64,000 bases of DNA from Brassica napus (Eukaryota > Streptophyta > Magnoliopsida > Brassicales > Brassicaceae). This document shows, piece by piece, positions 33,478 to 44,729 of this stretch; the first letter of the stretch is position 1, and every line of letters starts with the position of its first letter. The stretch is from contig NW_026016985.1 in the NCBI RefSeq assembly GCF_020379485.1, forward strand, positions 27,501-91,500, in the 5' to 3' direction. The notes under the pieces are model-generated. The model made no database searches. It was not told where the DNA came from and worked only from the letters and a program-made list of their open reading frames with translations. Position numbers and translations under genes: made by a program.

Positions 33478-33801
33478 TCACTTCTTGATTTCCCATGCTT
33501 CACTCATTCTTAACTCATCTCCATATCGCTTCACTCTCATGCTGAATTCATCTTCATATTGCTTTACCGTATCTACTGCTCTCCCATTAGTCTCGTTCTC
33601 AAAGTTGCCACAAAACTCTTCACTTGATGAATACTGAATCGTCTTCTTGCATTTACTCTGCCATAACGTGCACCATCTTTGCTTCTGATCACTGAAACCT
33701 TTCTTTTCCCAAAACTGATGAAGTCCTTTCTCAACGAAGTCTTGCTCATACTTGTCCAGTCCATACCACTGTCCAGTCCCTCTGAATCTCTCTCTCTTCA
33801 C
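33478..33801 (-). pseudogene. LARD-2 internal gag-like ORF
   Basis: A 107-codon frame contains TGQWYGLDKYEQDFVEK, FWEKKGFS, and a C-terminal TVKQYEDEFSMRVKRYGDE with LRMSEAWEIKK. The last part has the pattern of the end of a retrotransposon gag domain, where a (Y/E)EF-containing helix precedes an Arg/Lys-rich helix. The LARD-1 internal frame matches the first half. The upstream part (KLKEFKAKNPK) is cut off by a stop. No protease or polymerase follows. It is inferred to be a shortened gag kept or lost in a non-autonomous family. Confidence 0.5.
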
Positions 33802-34152
33802 TTTGGGTTTTTAGCCTTGAACTCTTTTAACTTTAAGGTTTCCATTCCTTAAAGTTCCGATCAACGAACACACAAGCTGCAACTCAAAAGAACACTTCAC
33901 ATGCAAGTTAGTAGACAACTAATCCCAATAGTCTACTAAGAACAACCTAGCAATGCTAACCAGCAACCTAACAGTTCTACCCAAGCAACCTAACAGTGCT
34001 AGATTCCACTATCTCAATCCTAATTCCTAAAACCACAAATCCTATCGCTGGACGTGACCGGTTTCCCTAATGCCTTTTGTGACTCATTTTGACTCGATAA
34101 AATATTCAAAAACCGATTAAATCATGAGTTCCGAAAGCATGGACGAAACCAT

Positions 34153-34164
34153 GCTCTGATACCA
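34153..34164 (-). other. LARD-2 primer binding site (tRNA-iMet)
   Basis: TGGTATCAGAGC on the minus strand, 4 bp from the 5' LTR end at 34169. Confidence 0.93.
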
Positions 34165-34168
34165 CCTC

Positions 34169-34793
34169 TGTAACACCCCCGAACCGTCCTAAGCAAAGGT
34201 CGACCCACCGGCCAACAATCAAACAAGAACATGACCGACAGACGACCCACACCAAGGGTTGGAGATGAAAGGCCAACCGGCCAGCCAACAATCAAACAAG
34301 AACATGACTGACCGTCCAACCCAACACCATGGTTCGGAAGCGCTACATGACGGGCTAGGGACAATCCGGTCAGAGTCACAAACTTTACTTCATGACCTCG
34401 ACCAGTTCATCCACTAACTCGTCCCACTGCGTCAAGGCACAAGGCTTTGCAACCCGGCCAAGAGTTAGCGTTTTCCGTTAGATCGAGGCCTAAGGCTTTT
34501 CAACCCGTACTACGACCTAACGTTGTGTTAGACCGGACTAGTCAAATATCAGAGTACTCATGAAGCGCATATAAAACAATTACTTTATTGATTCGAGAAA
34601 TATCCATACATTGATATAATTCGAGACCGGTCCCGGCCTAATTGCCAAATCGAGTCAACCAAACACAAATCCACAATACCGTTTACAAAAGGCATGAAAA
34701 TCTACACCGGCGGTCCTAACGTCCAGCACCAAGCTATCCGATCATCCTTACCTAAAGCGACCTGCAAAAAGGACAACGGAGTTGGAGGAGTAA
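34169..34793 (-). mobile_element. LARD-2 5' LTR, inner part
   Basis: This is the inner 625 bp of the LTR, from TGTAACACCCCCGAACC to the Athila-2 insertion point. It differs from 29549-30173 at very few positions. The LTR resumes at 48056. Confidence 0.9.
34789..34793. other. Target-site duplication of Athila-2, left copy
   Basis: AGTAA directly precedes the TG of the 5' LTR. The same five bases follow the 3' LTR at 48051-48055. The uninterrupted LARD LTR at 30168 has a single AGTAA. Confidence 0.93.
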
Positions 34794-36259
34794 TGATATC
34801 TTGCATATTTACATTGTTTTATCCATTTATTCATATGCATTTTCATCATATAGATTAGGACTTAGCCATGTCTAGGTTGCATTTTGCATGCATATGTCTC
34901 TATCAGGTATTTGAGTACCACATGGAGTTTCTGGAGACATTTGGGTGCATTTGGAGCTCAAAAGGAGGTGATTAGAGTGATCTTTGGACGAGCACTGCCG
35001 GAGCGACCTCTCGGAGCGACGGCATGAGGTCGCTGTGCACCACATTCCGGAGCGACTCATCCAGAGCGACTGCACAAGGTCGCTCGCGTTTTCACGTCTG
35101 GAGACACACATTTACACCTCGGAGCGACCTTCCAGAGCGACGTGCTGAAGTCGCTCCCGAAGCTCAGAGCGACCATACCAGAGCGACAGGGAGAAGTCGC
35201 TCGCGTTTTCATCACCCGGAGACGCGAGAACGAGCCCGGAGCGACCTCTCACAGCGACACAGCGAGGTCGCTCCCGAAGCCTGGAGCGACTTGTCGGAGC
35301 GACGGGCTGAGGTCGCTCCGTGTTTTGTTTCTGCTCGAACTTGTGATTTCTCAAGGGCATTTTGGTCATTTCATTATGCACGTTTTTATTTTCTAAACCT
35401 ATGTTTTATTACTCTGTAAGCCACCAGGAGGCACATCATCTTTGTTCTTAGAAAACCACCAAAAACCTTTGGAAAGTGATCTCTTTGAATCAATTGATCA
35501 ATTTTGTTATTGAAATTCTGTGTTCCTTTTATTTCCTGTATTTCTCTACATGATTAATCTGAAATCCAACATGGGTTTAAGAGGGATCATGGAGATTAGT
35601 GAGTAATCACCTTTTGAATTCATGGGTTAGGGAGATTAAGGGTGATTAGGTTAGAACTAGGATGTTTTAGTGTAGATCATTCATATTTCCTTGCTAGTAG
35701 AGTGAACATAAAGCATCTTCTGAGTTGGCCACTCAATTGTTGATCCTTAGGCATTTCTCAACCCAAAAGGTGTTCGACGAAATGCCCGAGACAACTCTCC
35801 TAGGCTTTTAGCATGCTCTGCCAAAGACATTTGTTGTTAGAGATGCTAAGATAGCTAATAGACTTGTTAGTAATGATTGCTTTCATATATTCAACCAAAG
35901 ACATTTGATGTTTGAATTGTGTTTAGTAAATGAACATTCATCTAGACATAGAGTTTGTTTAGGATTGCGTCTAAGCTTAAGGTTAATAGATTGATTGATC
36001 GTTTGCCATCTTTAGTTCGAAACTTGATCACCCGAGGTCTAATCCCTATATCCATGAGTTCTCTTTTCCAATAGTTAAGAAAGTATCATTTAGTTATTCC
36101 TTTTAATTAGTCATAGTTTAAAAACCCATCTAAATCATTGGTTGCACTTAGATTAAGTGATTACTTGCATTCTCGGTGCTTTGATATCTCTCAGAACTGG
36201 TTCGACAATCATTTATACTACAACATTTTTCTTAGGAGCCTTGAAAACTCCTAACATCA
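34794..36259 (+). mobile_element. Athila-2 5' LTR
   Basis: 1,466 bp. It carries a block of GAGCGAC/GTCGCTC inverted units at 34991-35320. No clear TATA consensus was identified. Confidence 0.95.
34991..35320. repeat. GAGCGAC/GTCGCTC repeat block in the Athila-2 5' LTR
   Basis: Six units each contain two GAGCGAC-like motifs followed by GGTCGCTC or AGTCGCTC, so each can fold back. Short units (about 45 bp, ending GTCGCTCCCGAAG) alternate with long ones (about 70 bp, ending GTCGCTCGCGTTTTC). The same block is in the 3' LTR (46782-47111) and, diverged, between the second and third ORFs (42196-42582). Confidence 0.9.
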
Positions 36260-36262
36260 AAT

Positions 36263-36275
36263 TGGCGCCGTTGCC
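36263..36275 (+). other. Athila-2 primer binding site (tRNA-Asp type)
   Basis: TGGCGCCGTTGCC matches the complement of the tRNA-Asp 3' end for 13 nt. Athila-1 matches for longer (it continues GGGG), whereas here the next bases are AAATT. Confidence 0.88.
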
Positions 36276-36385
36276 AAATTCTGAGTAGATTTAAACATTG
36301 AGATTTAGTCAATTGCTTGAGACTAAGTCATTTTTATTTTCTTTTGTTACTGACTCTTCTTCACCTCCCTTTAATCTACAGGTGT

Positions 36386-39289
36386 ATGAACTTGAGGAGC
36401 AGGGGTCCATCAAACCTAGTTCCAAGAGCAGCAGACATCAGGGCTTTAGAGAGAGAGTGTACTAGAAAGAGAAGAGAAGAAGAACATCAGGCTCAATTGC
36501 AGAGACTGAACACTGACATGGGAGACGTCCATCAAGAAGATGCAGGCGTCAATGGCGCTAACAACAATGGCCCACCTAACCAACAGCGAGCAGCTCGCCC
36601 CATTGGCACTTACGACCGTCCCAACATTCATGGTCATAGATTGGGAATCCGAGCACCCGCCGTGGCAGCCAACAACTTCGAGATCAAGTCAGGACTCCTC
36701 AACGTGATTGAGAACAACAAGTATCATGGCTTGGCTCTAGAGGATCCATTTGATCACTTGGACAGGTTCGACAGCTACTGTGGGTTGTCAAAAACCAATG
36801 GTGTGTCCGAAGATGCCTTAAAGCTCAAGCTATTCCCTTTCTCTTTGGGGGATAAGGCACGTCAGTGGGAGAAGTCTCTACCCAGCGACTCCATTACCAC
36901 TTGGGATGACTGCAAGAAAGCATTCTTGGAGAAGTTCTTCTCTACTTCAAGAACTGCTAAGCTGAGAAACGAGATCTCCAGCTTTCAACAGAAGGGCTTG
37001 GAAGGTTTCAGTGAAGCCTGGGAGAGATTCAAGGGCTATCAAGCTCAATGCCCACACCATGGTTTCTCTAAGGAGAGCTTGCTGAGCACATTCTACCGTG
37101 GTGCTCTCCCTAAGTACAGAGCCAGACTGGATACAGCTAGTAATGGGTTCTTCTTGGGGAGAACTGAGGAGGATGCAGAGGAGCTGGTTGACAACATGGT
37201 TAAGAGTGATGCAGTCTACAGTGGAGACCACGACAGAAGCAGTAGAACTGAGGATAAGCAAACGAGGAAGGAGTTGAAAGCTCTACAGGATAAGATAGAC
37301 ATCCTCCTTGCTGATAAAGCTACCCAAGAGCAGCTGCACTTTGTCGGCAACCCAAGCCAAGAGACACCAGCTGTTGTCCATGAAGTTGAGGGTTTGGAAG
37401 GTCAGGAAGAGCTGTGTTTCATCAACAACAATGGTAGCTGGTACAAGAAAGAACCCAACTTTCAGTACAACAACTACCAACAGAAGTCCTATTCCAACAA
37501 CCAGCAGAGTGGTTATCAGCCTCGGAACAATCAGCAAGGCAGCTATCAACCTCAGCAGAACCCTCCTCCTGGTTTCAACAACAAGGGCAACCATTCTTCC
37601 CAACAACAATCTAATCCCTCTACCTCCACTCCTCAAGTCAGCAGCACTGATGCTCTACTGAAACAAATCCTGGAGTCTCAAACAAGAAGTGAGAAGCATG
37701 TTGGCTATGAGTTGAAGAATCTTCACTCAAAGATTGATGGGAGCTACAATGAGCTCAACAACAAGTTCAGAGCTTTGGAGAACCAGTTTGCTGCCATGAA
37801 CACTCAACAAAATCGCCAACAAGGTTCTCTACCTGGAAAATCTGAGCAAAACCCCAAGGAAACCATGAAAGCTATCACTCTCAGGAGTGGTAAGGAGTTA
37901 CCTCAGAGAACTCTCACCAAGGATGCTGAGAAACAAAGTGAGGGGGTTGCCATCACCATAGATGATGAAGTGGTGATTGTTGATGAGAAGATCAATGACG
38001 AGATCTTGGAAAAGATAGTGGAAGCAAAAGGAAAAGGAAAGGTTGGAGAAGAGAAGAAAACAGTTAAAGATGGTGAAGTCGTCACTCCTGCAAGTGAAAA
38101 CTCTTTTGTTCCTCCTGCTTATGAACCCAAGCTTCCATTCCCAGGTCGATTCAAGAGGCAGCTGCTAGAGAAGTACAAAGCTTTGTTTGACAAGCAAATG
38201 AGTGAAGTCCAGGTCACAATGCCCATTATTGACGCTTTCATGCTGATCCCTCAGTACAGCAAGTTCCTCAAAGATGCTGTAGCTGCAAAGAAGAAAGAGA
38301 TGGAGGGCATGGTGATTCTCACTCATGAGTGCAGTGCTATCATTCAGAGACTCATTCCAAAGAAGCTAGAAGATCCAAGATGCTTCACATTACCTTGTGC
38401 CCTTGGACCTATGGTATTTGATAGATGTCTCTGCGATTTGGGAGCTAGTGTCAGCTTGATGCCCCTATCTGTTGCTAAGAAGCTGGGTTTCACTCAGTAC
38501 AAGAAGTGTAGACTTTCTCTGGTATTGGCTGATCGTTCAGTGAAGTACCCTGTGGGTATCTTAGAGGACCTCCCAGTGATGGTTGGAAATTATGAGATCC
38601 CTACAGACTTTGTGGTGCTTGAAATGGGTGAAGAAGCTCAAGATCCTTTAATCCTTGGAAGACCTTTCTTAGCCACAGCAGGAGCTATTGTTAATGTGAA
38701 AGAAGGCAAGATTGATCTCCATCTGGGTAAAGGGCACGTTCTGCATTTCGACATCAAGGAAGTAATGAGGAGGCCAACAGTTCAAGGACAAGTGTTCTAC
38801 ATCGAAGAGATGGATGCCCTTGCTGATGAACTCCTTGAAGAGTTGTCACTAGAGGACCCTCTACAGCATGCTTTAACTGTAGAGAAAGAGGCTGAGGTGA
38901 TTGAGAACCTGGAGAGTACTGCCTATGGGATGATGCTGGATTCACACCAGGCGTTTTTCAGTAAGGACCAGTACGAGGAGCTTCCACAGATGGTTCACCA
39001 ACAAGTCTCAGTCACTCAACGAGAGGACAACCAGCAGGATGACTGGAGTGAACTAAAGGCACCTAAAGTGGAGCTTAAACCTCTTCCCCATGGTGTAAGG
39101 TATGCATTCCTTGGTCCTAATGAAACTTACCCTGTCATTGTGAGTAGTGAACTTACTGAGAATGAGCTATCTGAACTTTTGAAAACACTTAAAAGATTTA
39201 GAAAGGCAATAGGTTACTCACTAGATGACATCAAGGGATATCACCCTCTTTGTGCATGCATAGGATACATCTTGAGGATGAATCAATGA
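36386..39289 (+). CDS. Athila-2 gag-protease ORF
   Basis: The open frame begins at 36317, but the first ATG there opens a leucine-rich stretch. The ATG at 36386 ([10 protein letters not shown]), just after CTACAG|GTGT, is the more likely start. The gag domain covers about residues 140-285 counted from 36317 ([53 protein letters not shown]). A Gln/Asn-rich low-complexity segment follows (about 380-436), then the [10 protein letters not shown] linker. The protease-like region has [11 protein letters not shown] at about 705 and [18 protein letters not shown] at about 776. There is no zinc knuckle. The frame ends just as the pre-RT segment begins, 40 nt into the next ORF, which is in the -1 frame. 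Confidence 0.92.
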   Translation: MNLRSRGPSNLVPRAADIRALERECTRKRREEEHQAQLQRLNTDMGDVHQEDAGVNGANNNGPPNQQRAARPIGTYDRPNIHGHRLGIRAPAVAANNFEIKSGLLNVIENNKYHGLALEDPFDHLDRFDSYCGLSKTNGVSEDALKLKLFPFSLGDKARQWEKSLPSDSITTWDDCKKAFLEKFFSTSRTAKLRNEISSFQQKGLEGFSEAWERFKGYQAQCPHHGFSKESLLSTFYRGALPKYRARLDTASNGFFLGRTEEDAEELVDNMVKSDAVYSGDHDRSSRTEDKQTRKELKALQDKIDILLADKATQEQLHFVGNPSQETPAVVHEVEGLEGQEELCFINNNGSWYKKEPNFQYNNYQQKSYSNNQQSGYQPRNNQQGSYQPQQNPPPGFNNKGNHSSQQQSNPSTSTPQVSSTDALLKQILESQTRSEKHVGYELKNLHSKIDGSYNELNNKFRALENQFAAMNTQQNRQQGSLPGKSEQNPKETMKAITLRSGKELPQRTLTKDAEKQSEGVAITIDDEVVIVDEKINDEILEKIVEAKGKGKVGEEKKTVKDGEVVTPASENSFVPPAYEPKLPFPGRFKRQLLEKYKALFDKQMSEVQVTMPIIDAFMLIPQYSKFLKDAVAAKKKEMEGMVILTHECSAIIQRLIPKKLEDPRCFTLPCALGPMVFDRCLCDLGASVSLMPLSVAKKLGFTQYKKCRLSLVLADRSVKYPVGILEDLPVMVGNYEIPTDFVVLEMGEEAQDPLILGRPFLATAGAIVNVKEGKIDLHLGKGHVLHFDIKEVMRRPTVQGQVFYIEEMDALADELLEELSLEDPLQHALTVEKEAEVIENLESTAYGMMLDSHQAFFSKDQYEELPQMVHQQVSVTQREDNQQDDWSELKAPKVELKPLPHGVRYAFLGPNETYPVIVSSELTENELSELLKTLKRFRKAIGYSLDDIKGYHPLCACIGYILRMNQ

Positions 39290-42015
39290 CTTCTATCGAG
39301 CATCAAAGAAGGTTAAATCCTAACCTGAAGGATGTTGTAAAGAAAGAGATTCTTAAACTCCTAGATGCTGGTGTTATTTACCCTATCTCAGATTCTAAAT
39401 GGGTATCACCTGTGCATGTTGTACCAAAGAAAGGTGGTATCACTGTGATCAAGAATGACAAGGATGAATTGATACCAACAAGAACCATCACAGGTCATAG
39501 AATGTGCATTGATTACCGAAAACTAAACTCTGCATCTAGAAAGGATCATTTTCCACTACCATTTATTGATCAGATGCTTGAGAGACTTGCGAATCACCCA
39601 TTCTATTGTTTCCTTGATGGATACTCAGGATTTTTCCAAATCCCCATACATCCCAATGATCAAGAGAAAACGACATTCACATGTCCCTATGGCACCTTTG
39701 CATATCGAAGGATGCCATTTGGTCTATGTAATGCTCCAGCTACCTTTCAAAGGTGCATGATGTCAATTTTCTCTGATCTGATTGAGGATGTTGTGGAGGT
39801 ATTCATGGATGATTTCTCTGTCTACGGATCTTCGTTTTCTGCTTGTTTGTCAAATTTGTGCAGGGTCCTACAGAGATGTGAAGACACCAACCTTGTGCTG
39901 AATTGGGAGAAGTGTCACTTCATGGTCAAAGAAGGGATTGTGCTAGGACACAAGATTTCAGAGAAGGGGATTGAGGTGGATAAAGCCAAAATCGATGTTA
40001 TGGTTGGTCTGCCTCCACCAAAGACAGTGAAAGACATCCGGAGTTTTCTTGGTCATGCTGGATTCTACAGGAGGTTCATCAAGGACTTCTCCATGATCAC
40101 TAGACCTTTGACCAGGCTGCTGTGCAAGGAAGCTACCTTCAGTTTTGATGTGGAATGTCTACAAGCTTTCAAGAAGCTGAAAGGTGAACTCGTTAGTGCC
40201 CCAATTGTCCAGCCACCTGATTGGGATCTCCCTTTTGAGATCATGTGTGACGCCAGTGACTATGCTGTGGGAGCTGTTCTGGGGCAGAAGAAAAATGGCA
40301 AAACCCATGTGATCTACTATGCCAGCCAAACCCTCAATGATGCTCAAATGAGGTATGCCACAACAGAGAAGGAGATGCTGGCAATTGTTTTTGCCTTTGA
40401 GAAGTTCAGGAGCTACTTGGTGGGGTCTAAAGTCATTGTCTACACAGATCATGCCGCCTTGAGACACCTTTTGGCCAAGAAGGATGCAAAACCCAGGCTT
40501 TTGAGGTGGATCCTTTTGCTCCAAGAGTTTGATATGGAGATCAAGGACAAACCTGGAGTTGAGAATGGAGTAGCTGATCATTTGTCCAGGTTGAGGATGG
40601 AGTCTGGTGTCCCTATTGACGAAAGACTTCCTGAAGAGCAGATCATGGCTATCGAAGGAGTGATAGCAGTTTGTGAGACTGGTAGGAAGCTGGAAGAGGT
40701 CAAAGCAACAGAGGAGAAAGAACCTTGGTATGCTGATCTGGTTAACTACCTAGCCACAGGGAGAGAACCTTTGAATCTTGTAGGCTATGCCAAGAAGAAG
40801 TTCTACAAGGATGTGAAAAGATATTACTGGGACGAGCCCTACCTCTACATTCTCTGCAAAGATCAGCTTTATAGGAGAGTGGTTGCAAATGAGGAGATTG
40901 ATGGGATCCTTGCACAGTGTCATGGATCATCCTATGGAGGACACTTTGCCACCTTCAAGACAGTTGCAAAAGTATTACAAGCTGGATTCTGGTGGCCACA
41001 CATGTTCAAGGATACACAAGCCTTTGTTTCGAAGTGTGATTCTTGCCAAAGAAGAGGAAACATCACCAAGAGGAATGAGATGCCTCAAAATCCAATCCTT
41101 GAAGTTGAAGTGTTTGATGTCTGGGGTATTGACTTCATGGGACCATTTCCATCATCTTTTGGCAACAAATATATCCTTGTGGCTGTTGATTATGTCTCCA
41201 AATGGGTGGAAGCCATTGCAAGCCCCACCAATGATGCTAGAGTTGTAATCAAGATGTTCAAGAGCATCATCTTCCCAAGGTTTGGAGTCCCAAGAGTTGT
41301 AATCAGTGATGGAGGTTCCCACTTCATTAACAAACTGCTTGAGGGACTTCTCAAGAAGAACGGTGTGAAGCACAAGGTGGCAACTCCTTATCATCCCCAA
41401 ACAAGTGGCCAAGTTGAGATTTCTAACAGGGAGATCAAATCTATTCTGGAGAAGATTGTGGGGATTACAAGGAAGGATTGGTCCAATAAGCTTGACGATG
41501 CACTTTGGGCTTATAGGACAGCATACAAGACACCACTGGGCACCACACCTTTCAACCTAGTGTATGGGAAAGCTTGCCATTTGCCAGTGGAGCTTGAGTA
41601 CAAGGCACTATGGGCAATAAAGTTGCTGAACTTTGACATCAAGAGTGCCAAGGAGAAAAGGCTCTTTCAGCTACATGAGCTTGATGAGATAAGATTGGAT
41701 GCTTTCGAGAACTCAAGAATCTACAAGGAAAAGACTAAGGCTTTCCATGACAAGAACATCCTGAAGAGAGAGTTTAAAGAAGGAGACCAAGTTCTTCTCT
41801 ACAACTCTAGGCTGAAGTTGTTTCCAGGAAAGCTTAAGTCAAGGTGGTCCGGTCCTTTCAAGGTCAAGGAGGTTAGACCATATGGAGCAATAGTTTTGTG
41901 GAGCACTGATGGAAGAGACTTCACAGTCAATGGACAAAGGGTTAAGCTCTACATGGCTACTGCACCAGAGGAAGATGGGGTTTCAACTCCACTGTCTGAT
42001 CCTACCCCGGCCTAA
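39250..42015 (+). CDS. Athila-2 reverse transcriptase-RNase H-integrase ORF
   Basis: A 921-codon frame. [43 protein letters not shown] and catalytic FMDD at residues 185-188. RNase H: CDASD (Asp334), [26 protein letters not shown] and GVADHLSRL. Integrase: zinc-binding HHCC from H558 ([15 protein letters not shown] ... CDSCQRRG), catalytic Asp628 (GIDFMG), Asp687 (ISDGGSHF) and Glu723 (GQVEISNRE), a DD35E spacing. The C-terminal module has [16 protein letters not shown]; there is no chromodomain, as usual for Athila. The frame has no internal stop. Its first residues overlap the end of ORF1 in another frame, so translation of a fused gag-pol is blocked unless ribosomes shift. Confidence 0.95.
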   Translation: MCMHRIHLEDESMTSIEHQRRLNPNLKDVVKKEILKLLDAGVIYPISDSKWVSPVHVVPKKGGITVIKNDKDELIPTRTITGHRMCIDYRKLNSASRKDHFPLPFIDQMLERLANHPFYCFLDGYSGFFQIPIHPNDQEKTTFTCPYGTFAYRRMPFGLCNAPATFQRCMMSIFSDLIEDVVEVFMDDFSVYGSSFSACLSNLCRVLQRCEDTNLVLNWEKCHFMVKEGIVLGHKISEKGIEVDKAKIDVMVGLPPPKTVKDIRSFLGHAGFYRRFIKDFSMITRPLTRLLCKEATFSFDVECLQAFKKLKGELVSAPIVQPPDWDLPFEIMCDASDYAVGAVLGQKKNGKTHVIYYASQTLNDAQMRYATTEKEMLAIVFAFEKFRSYLVGSKVIVYTDHAALRHLLAKKDAKPRLLRWILLLQEFDMEIKDKPGVENGVADHLSRLRMESGVPIDERLPEEQIMAIEGVIAVCETGRKLEEVKATEEKEPWYADLVNYLATGREPLNLVGYAKKKFYKDVKRYYWDEPYLYILCKDQLYRRVVANEEIDGILAQCHGSSYGGHFATFKTVAKVLQAGFWWPHMFKDTQAFVSKCDSCQRRGNITKRNEMPQNPILEVEVFDVWGIDFMGPFPSSFGNKYILVAVDYVSKWVEAIASPTNDARVVIKMFKSIIFPRFGVPRVVISDGGSHFINKLLEGLLKKNGVKHKVATPYHPQTSGQVEISNREIKSILEKIVGITRKDWSNKLDDALWAYRTAYKTPLGTTPFNLVYGKACHLPVELEYKALWAIKLLNFDIKSAKEKRLFQLHELDEIRLDAFENSRIYKEKTKAFHDKNILKREFKEGDQVLLYNSRLKLFPGKLKSRWSGPFKVKEVRPYGAIVLWSTDGRDFTVNGQRVKLYMATAPEEDGVSTPLSDPTPA

Positions 42016-42195
42016 TCTAAAAGGAGGCAAAGTCAAGCTCGGGACTTAAAACAAGCTCACTTGGGAGGAAGTCCCATGCGTATCCTTGTACATATTGCAT
42101 TGGTATTTCCATTTTTCATCTTATTGCATAAAAAAAAAAAAAGAGAGAGAAGTTGTGTGCAGGTGCTTGATCGGTTCATTTTCAGCAGGAGTCGT

Positions 42196-42582
42196 GCGTG
42201 GGAGCGAGGTCTCACAGCGACACCTCAAGGTCGCTCCAGCTGGGAGCGAGGTTTCGAGAGCGACACTCCATGGTCGCTCGCGTTTTCGTCGTCGGATCAA
42301 GAAAAATCGCCTCAGAGCGAGGTCTCACAGCGAGGCCGAAGGGTCGCTCCAGCTGGGAGCGACATTATGGGAGCGACACCTCGGAGTCGCTCGCGTTTTC
42401 GAACGGAGCTCAAAAACTGACCCGGAGCGACGTCCTAGAGCGACACCTTCAAGTCGCTCCAGCTCAGAGCGAGCTTTTCAGAGCGACACTCCAAGGTCGC
42501 TCGCGATTTCATCGACTCACGACGCAAGGAAACGACGCGGGAGCGACCTCTCCCAGCGACACCCTCACGTCGCTCCCGACCC
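42196..42582. repeat. GAGCGAC/GTCGCTC repeat block after the pol ORF
   Basis: Seven units have the same alternation as in the LTR: short units ending GTCGCTCCAGCT and long units ending GTCGCTCGCGTTTTCG. Sequence between motifs differs from the LTR copies, so the blocks diverged while the motif and layout were kept. Open frames here (for example on plus 42061-42640) are low-complexity and not called as genes. Confidence 0.88.
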
Positions 42583-42878
42583 GGTCCAGGTAAGTTTCCT
42601 AACTCTAAACCCCGGTTTGATTCAAGTAAACCGACCCTAGACCACCCTAAACCGAACCGGACGACCCTAAACCTACCCCAACCCTGCGACTCCAACTCTA
42701 TCCCTCTCCCCTCCTCTCACAAACTCACAAACTCTCTCAAACTCATCCACACCAAAATCCCCAAAACTTTCTCAATTCTCACCCAAATCAACTGCTTCTT
42801 GTTTCTAAATCCAAGCTTTCGCCCCTGTAGTCTATTCCTCACCACCCATTCACCATTTCCTTTCATCCAGAGCAAGGT

Positions 42879-43259
42879 ATTGAGTTTTAAAATTCAAATT
42901 CGTAGGTCCATGAACCCTAGAATTTGAAAGTCGAAATTTGGTCATGTTCTTGCTAGATTGTGGTGAAATAGACTAGGGAAAGTTTATCTATCATGTTGGG
43001 TTGTTGAATTAACTGTGAAATTGAGTTTAATTTGCACTTTGGCAAAATTAGGGTTCATGGATTTGGGGGTTTTTTCGAATTTGACCTTAATTGGGTGTGT
43101 TTGCGGGTGCACTAGATGTGTTAAGATGTTACATTGTTGCATTGTGTTGAATTTGAGTTTAAACTGAAAAATTCATCTGTTAAGTTCACTCTTGCAAAAT
43201 GTTCGCTTGCAATGTTCACTTCCATCTACTTATCCCTTTCCAAGTTTGTAACTTTTCAG
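42879..43259 (+). other. Possible intron upstream of the third ORF
   Basis: A donor-like AAG|GTATTG at 42876-42884 and an acceptor-like AACTTTTCAG ending at 43259 flank a T-rich, non-coding stretch. The ATG of the third ORF follows 7 nt later. In Athila elements a spliced subgenomic RNA is a plausible way to express this downstream ORF; here it is inference only. Confidence 0.35.
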
Positions 43260-43265
43260 GTGAAA

Positions 43266-44729
43266 ATGGTCAAGAAGACAAAGGGCAGGTTGGAAGCTGA
43301 GAGGCAAGAAGCCGAAAGTCAAGAGTTTGCACTAAGAGGAAAAGCGTTAACCAGCGAGCCAACTGGCTCAGGGACGCAGAGGACTGTGCGACAGCAGACG
43401 TTGGCTGCAAGGAAATCGAAAGAACAAGAGAAGAGTGCAGGGAAAAGTGTAGCAGTTCCCACCCATGAGGAAGGTGAAACTGAGAGTGATGATGAGCCAG
43501 CACCTACGAAGAAAGCCAAGATGTCAAAGGGCAAAGGGGTTGCTGTTGATCGAGACAGGGCAAAAACTCCATCTGTGGAGGAACTGTATGATCACTTGAA
43601 GAATGGGGTCACTTGGGCTCCAACCAGGTTCGCCGACCTCGATTTGCTGAAGGAGTTGGGCCTAGAATCCGATATTGAGGCGATGCTGGGACATTTGAAG
43701 ATGCCAAAACTCCTCACCATGGCTTATCCTTTCTACAAGGATGTCACTTGTCAGTTCCTATCCTCTCTTGTGGTCACTTACCACGACACGGCGCATGTGA
43801 GGCAAGGATGGGGAAAAATCACGTTCAAGGTCAATGGAAGGGAATACAACATGAACTTCCATGACATTGGGAGGGTCATGGGGTTCCAAGACCTAGAAGA
43901 CCACTCACTTCCCAAGTGTGAGAACCTCCCCACAGAGCTTTGGAAGTTGATCACTGGAAACAGGCACTCTACCGGGGCTGACAAGAACTCACACATCCGA
44001 CACCCGTCTGTACGCTACCTCCACAGATTGCTAGTCCATGCTTTCTACCCACGGAAGCAAGCTGGTAATGTTACTGAGGAAGACATGCGACTGCTCTGTC
44101 CGGCTATCCGTCCTTACGCTCAACCTGGAGTGTTACCCCTTCCCAGCACTGATATCTATGCTACCTTTGGGATGGTCAGTTTCTTTGTGGGCCGTCTCGA
44201 ACACTACAGAGACTGGGCGTGGTACACCACTGATTCGCGCCCAAAGATGGGGATAGGCGGAATGATCACACCACTGCTCCAATTTCTGAATGTTCCCTTG
44301 GGAAAGGACGCAGCGGGGCCTAGGTTCATTGATGGCACCTACTTGAGGATTGCCACCTATTTCAGTGGGATGTATGGGAAGGACTACGTCTACCACTACT
44401 ACTTGCAGGGCAAGCCAGTCGAGGTGGTTCTTCCAAACCGGAACCTGACGAGTTTAGAGATACCAGGAGCTGTCAGCTTCAACATTCCCCAGGAGTACTT
44501 TCTCGGAGAACACGGGCCTCTCGATCCAATTCAAGCAGCTTCATCAAGGAGAAGGAGTGTCCCTACGCAACCTGACCCGCCTGTTGCAGACACGTCTGAG
44601 CATATCTATGGACCTCCGCGCTACTACTTCAAGCCCCATGACGGAGTCCTTCCCCTGGAGCTCTCTGTGATGCTCATGACCACATTGGTCGTCTCCAGAG
44701 GTGGAACAAAGCTCAGGACAGAACGATAG
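43266..44729 (+). CDS. Athila-2 third ORF, ATHILA-type (envelope-position) protein
   Basis: The open frame starts at 43134, but the ATG at 43266 (MVKKTKGRLEAERQ), next to TTTTCAG|GTGAAA, is the likelier start. The N-terminal 110 residues are charged and include basic patches (APTKKAKMSKGKG). The central part is a folded domain of the ATHILA ORF family: TWAPTRFADLDLLKELG, YHDTAHVRQGW, YNMNFHDIGRVMGF, YLHRLLVHAFYPRKQ, ATFGMVSFFVGRLEHY and YLRIATYFSGMYG. Its biochemical function is unknown. It sits where an envelope gene would be, but I see no signal peptide or clear transmembrane helix. The frame ends early at 44729; the natural C-terminus appears in another frame. Confidence 0.85.
   Translation: MVKKTKGRLEAERQEAESQEFALRGKALTSEPTGSGTQRTVRQQTLAARKSKEQEKSAGKSVAVPTHEEGETESDDEPAPTKKAKMSKGKGVAVDRDRAKTPSVEELYDHLKNGVTWAPTRFADLDLLKELGLESDIEAMLGHLKMPKLLTMAYPFYKDVTCQFLSSLVVTYHDTAHVRQGWGKITFKVNGREYNMNFHDIGRVMGFQDLEDHSLPKCENLPTELWKLITGNRHSTGADKNSHIRHPSVRYLHRLLVHAFYPRKQAGNVTEEDMRLLCPAIRPYAQPGVLPLPSTDIYATFGMVSFFVGRLEHYRDWAWYTTDSRPKMGIGGMITPLLQFLNVPLGKDAAGPRFIDGTYLRIATYFSGMYGKDYVYHYYLQGKPVEVVLPNRNLTSLEIPGAVSFNIPQEYFLGEHGPLDPIQAASSRRRSVPTQPDPPVADTSEHIYGPPRYYFKPHDGVLPLELSVMLMTTLVVSRGGTKLRTER

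Noticed and set aside
35024..35419. 131-codon plus-strand frame in the Athila-2 LTR (also 46815-47210)
   Set aside because: The Arg/Ser-rich reading derives from the GAGCGAC repeats and is not supported by any domain.
39237..39290. Programmed ribosomal frameshift as default explanation of the ORF1/ORF2 overlap
   Set aside because: No slippery heptamer was found; a simple indel or consensus error is more economical, so it is kept only as an alternative.
43134..43265. Upstream in-frame ATG of the third Athila-2 ORF as the true start
   Set aside because: The preceding codons are Phe/Leu/Ser-rich and appear to be intronic; the ATG at 43266 directly follows an acceptor-like site and begins a typical charged N-terminus.
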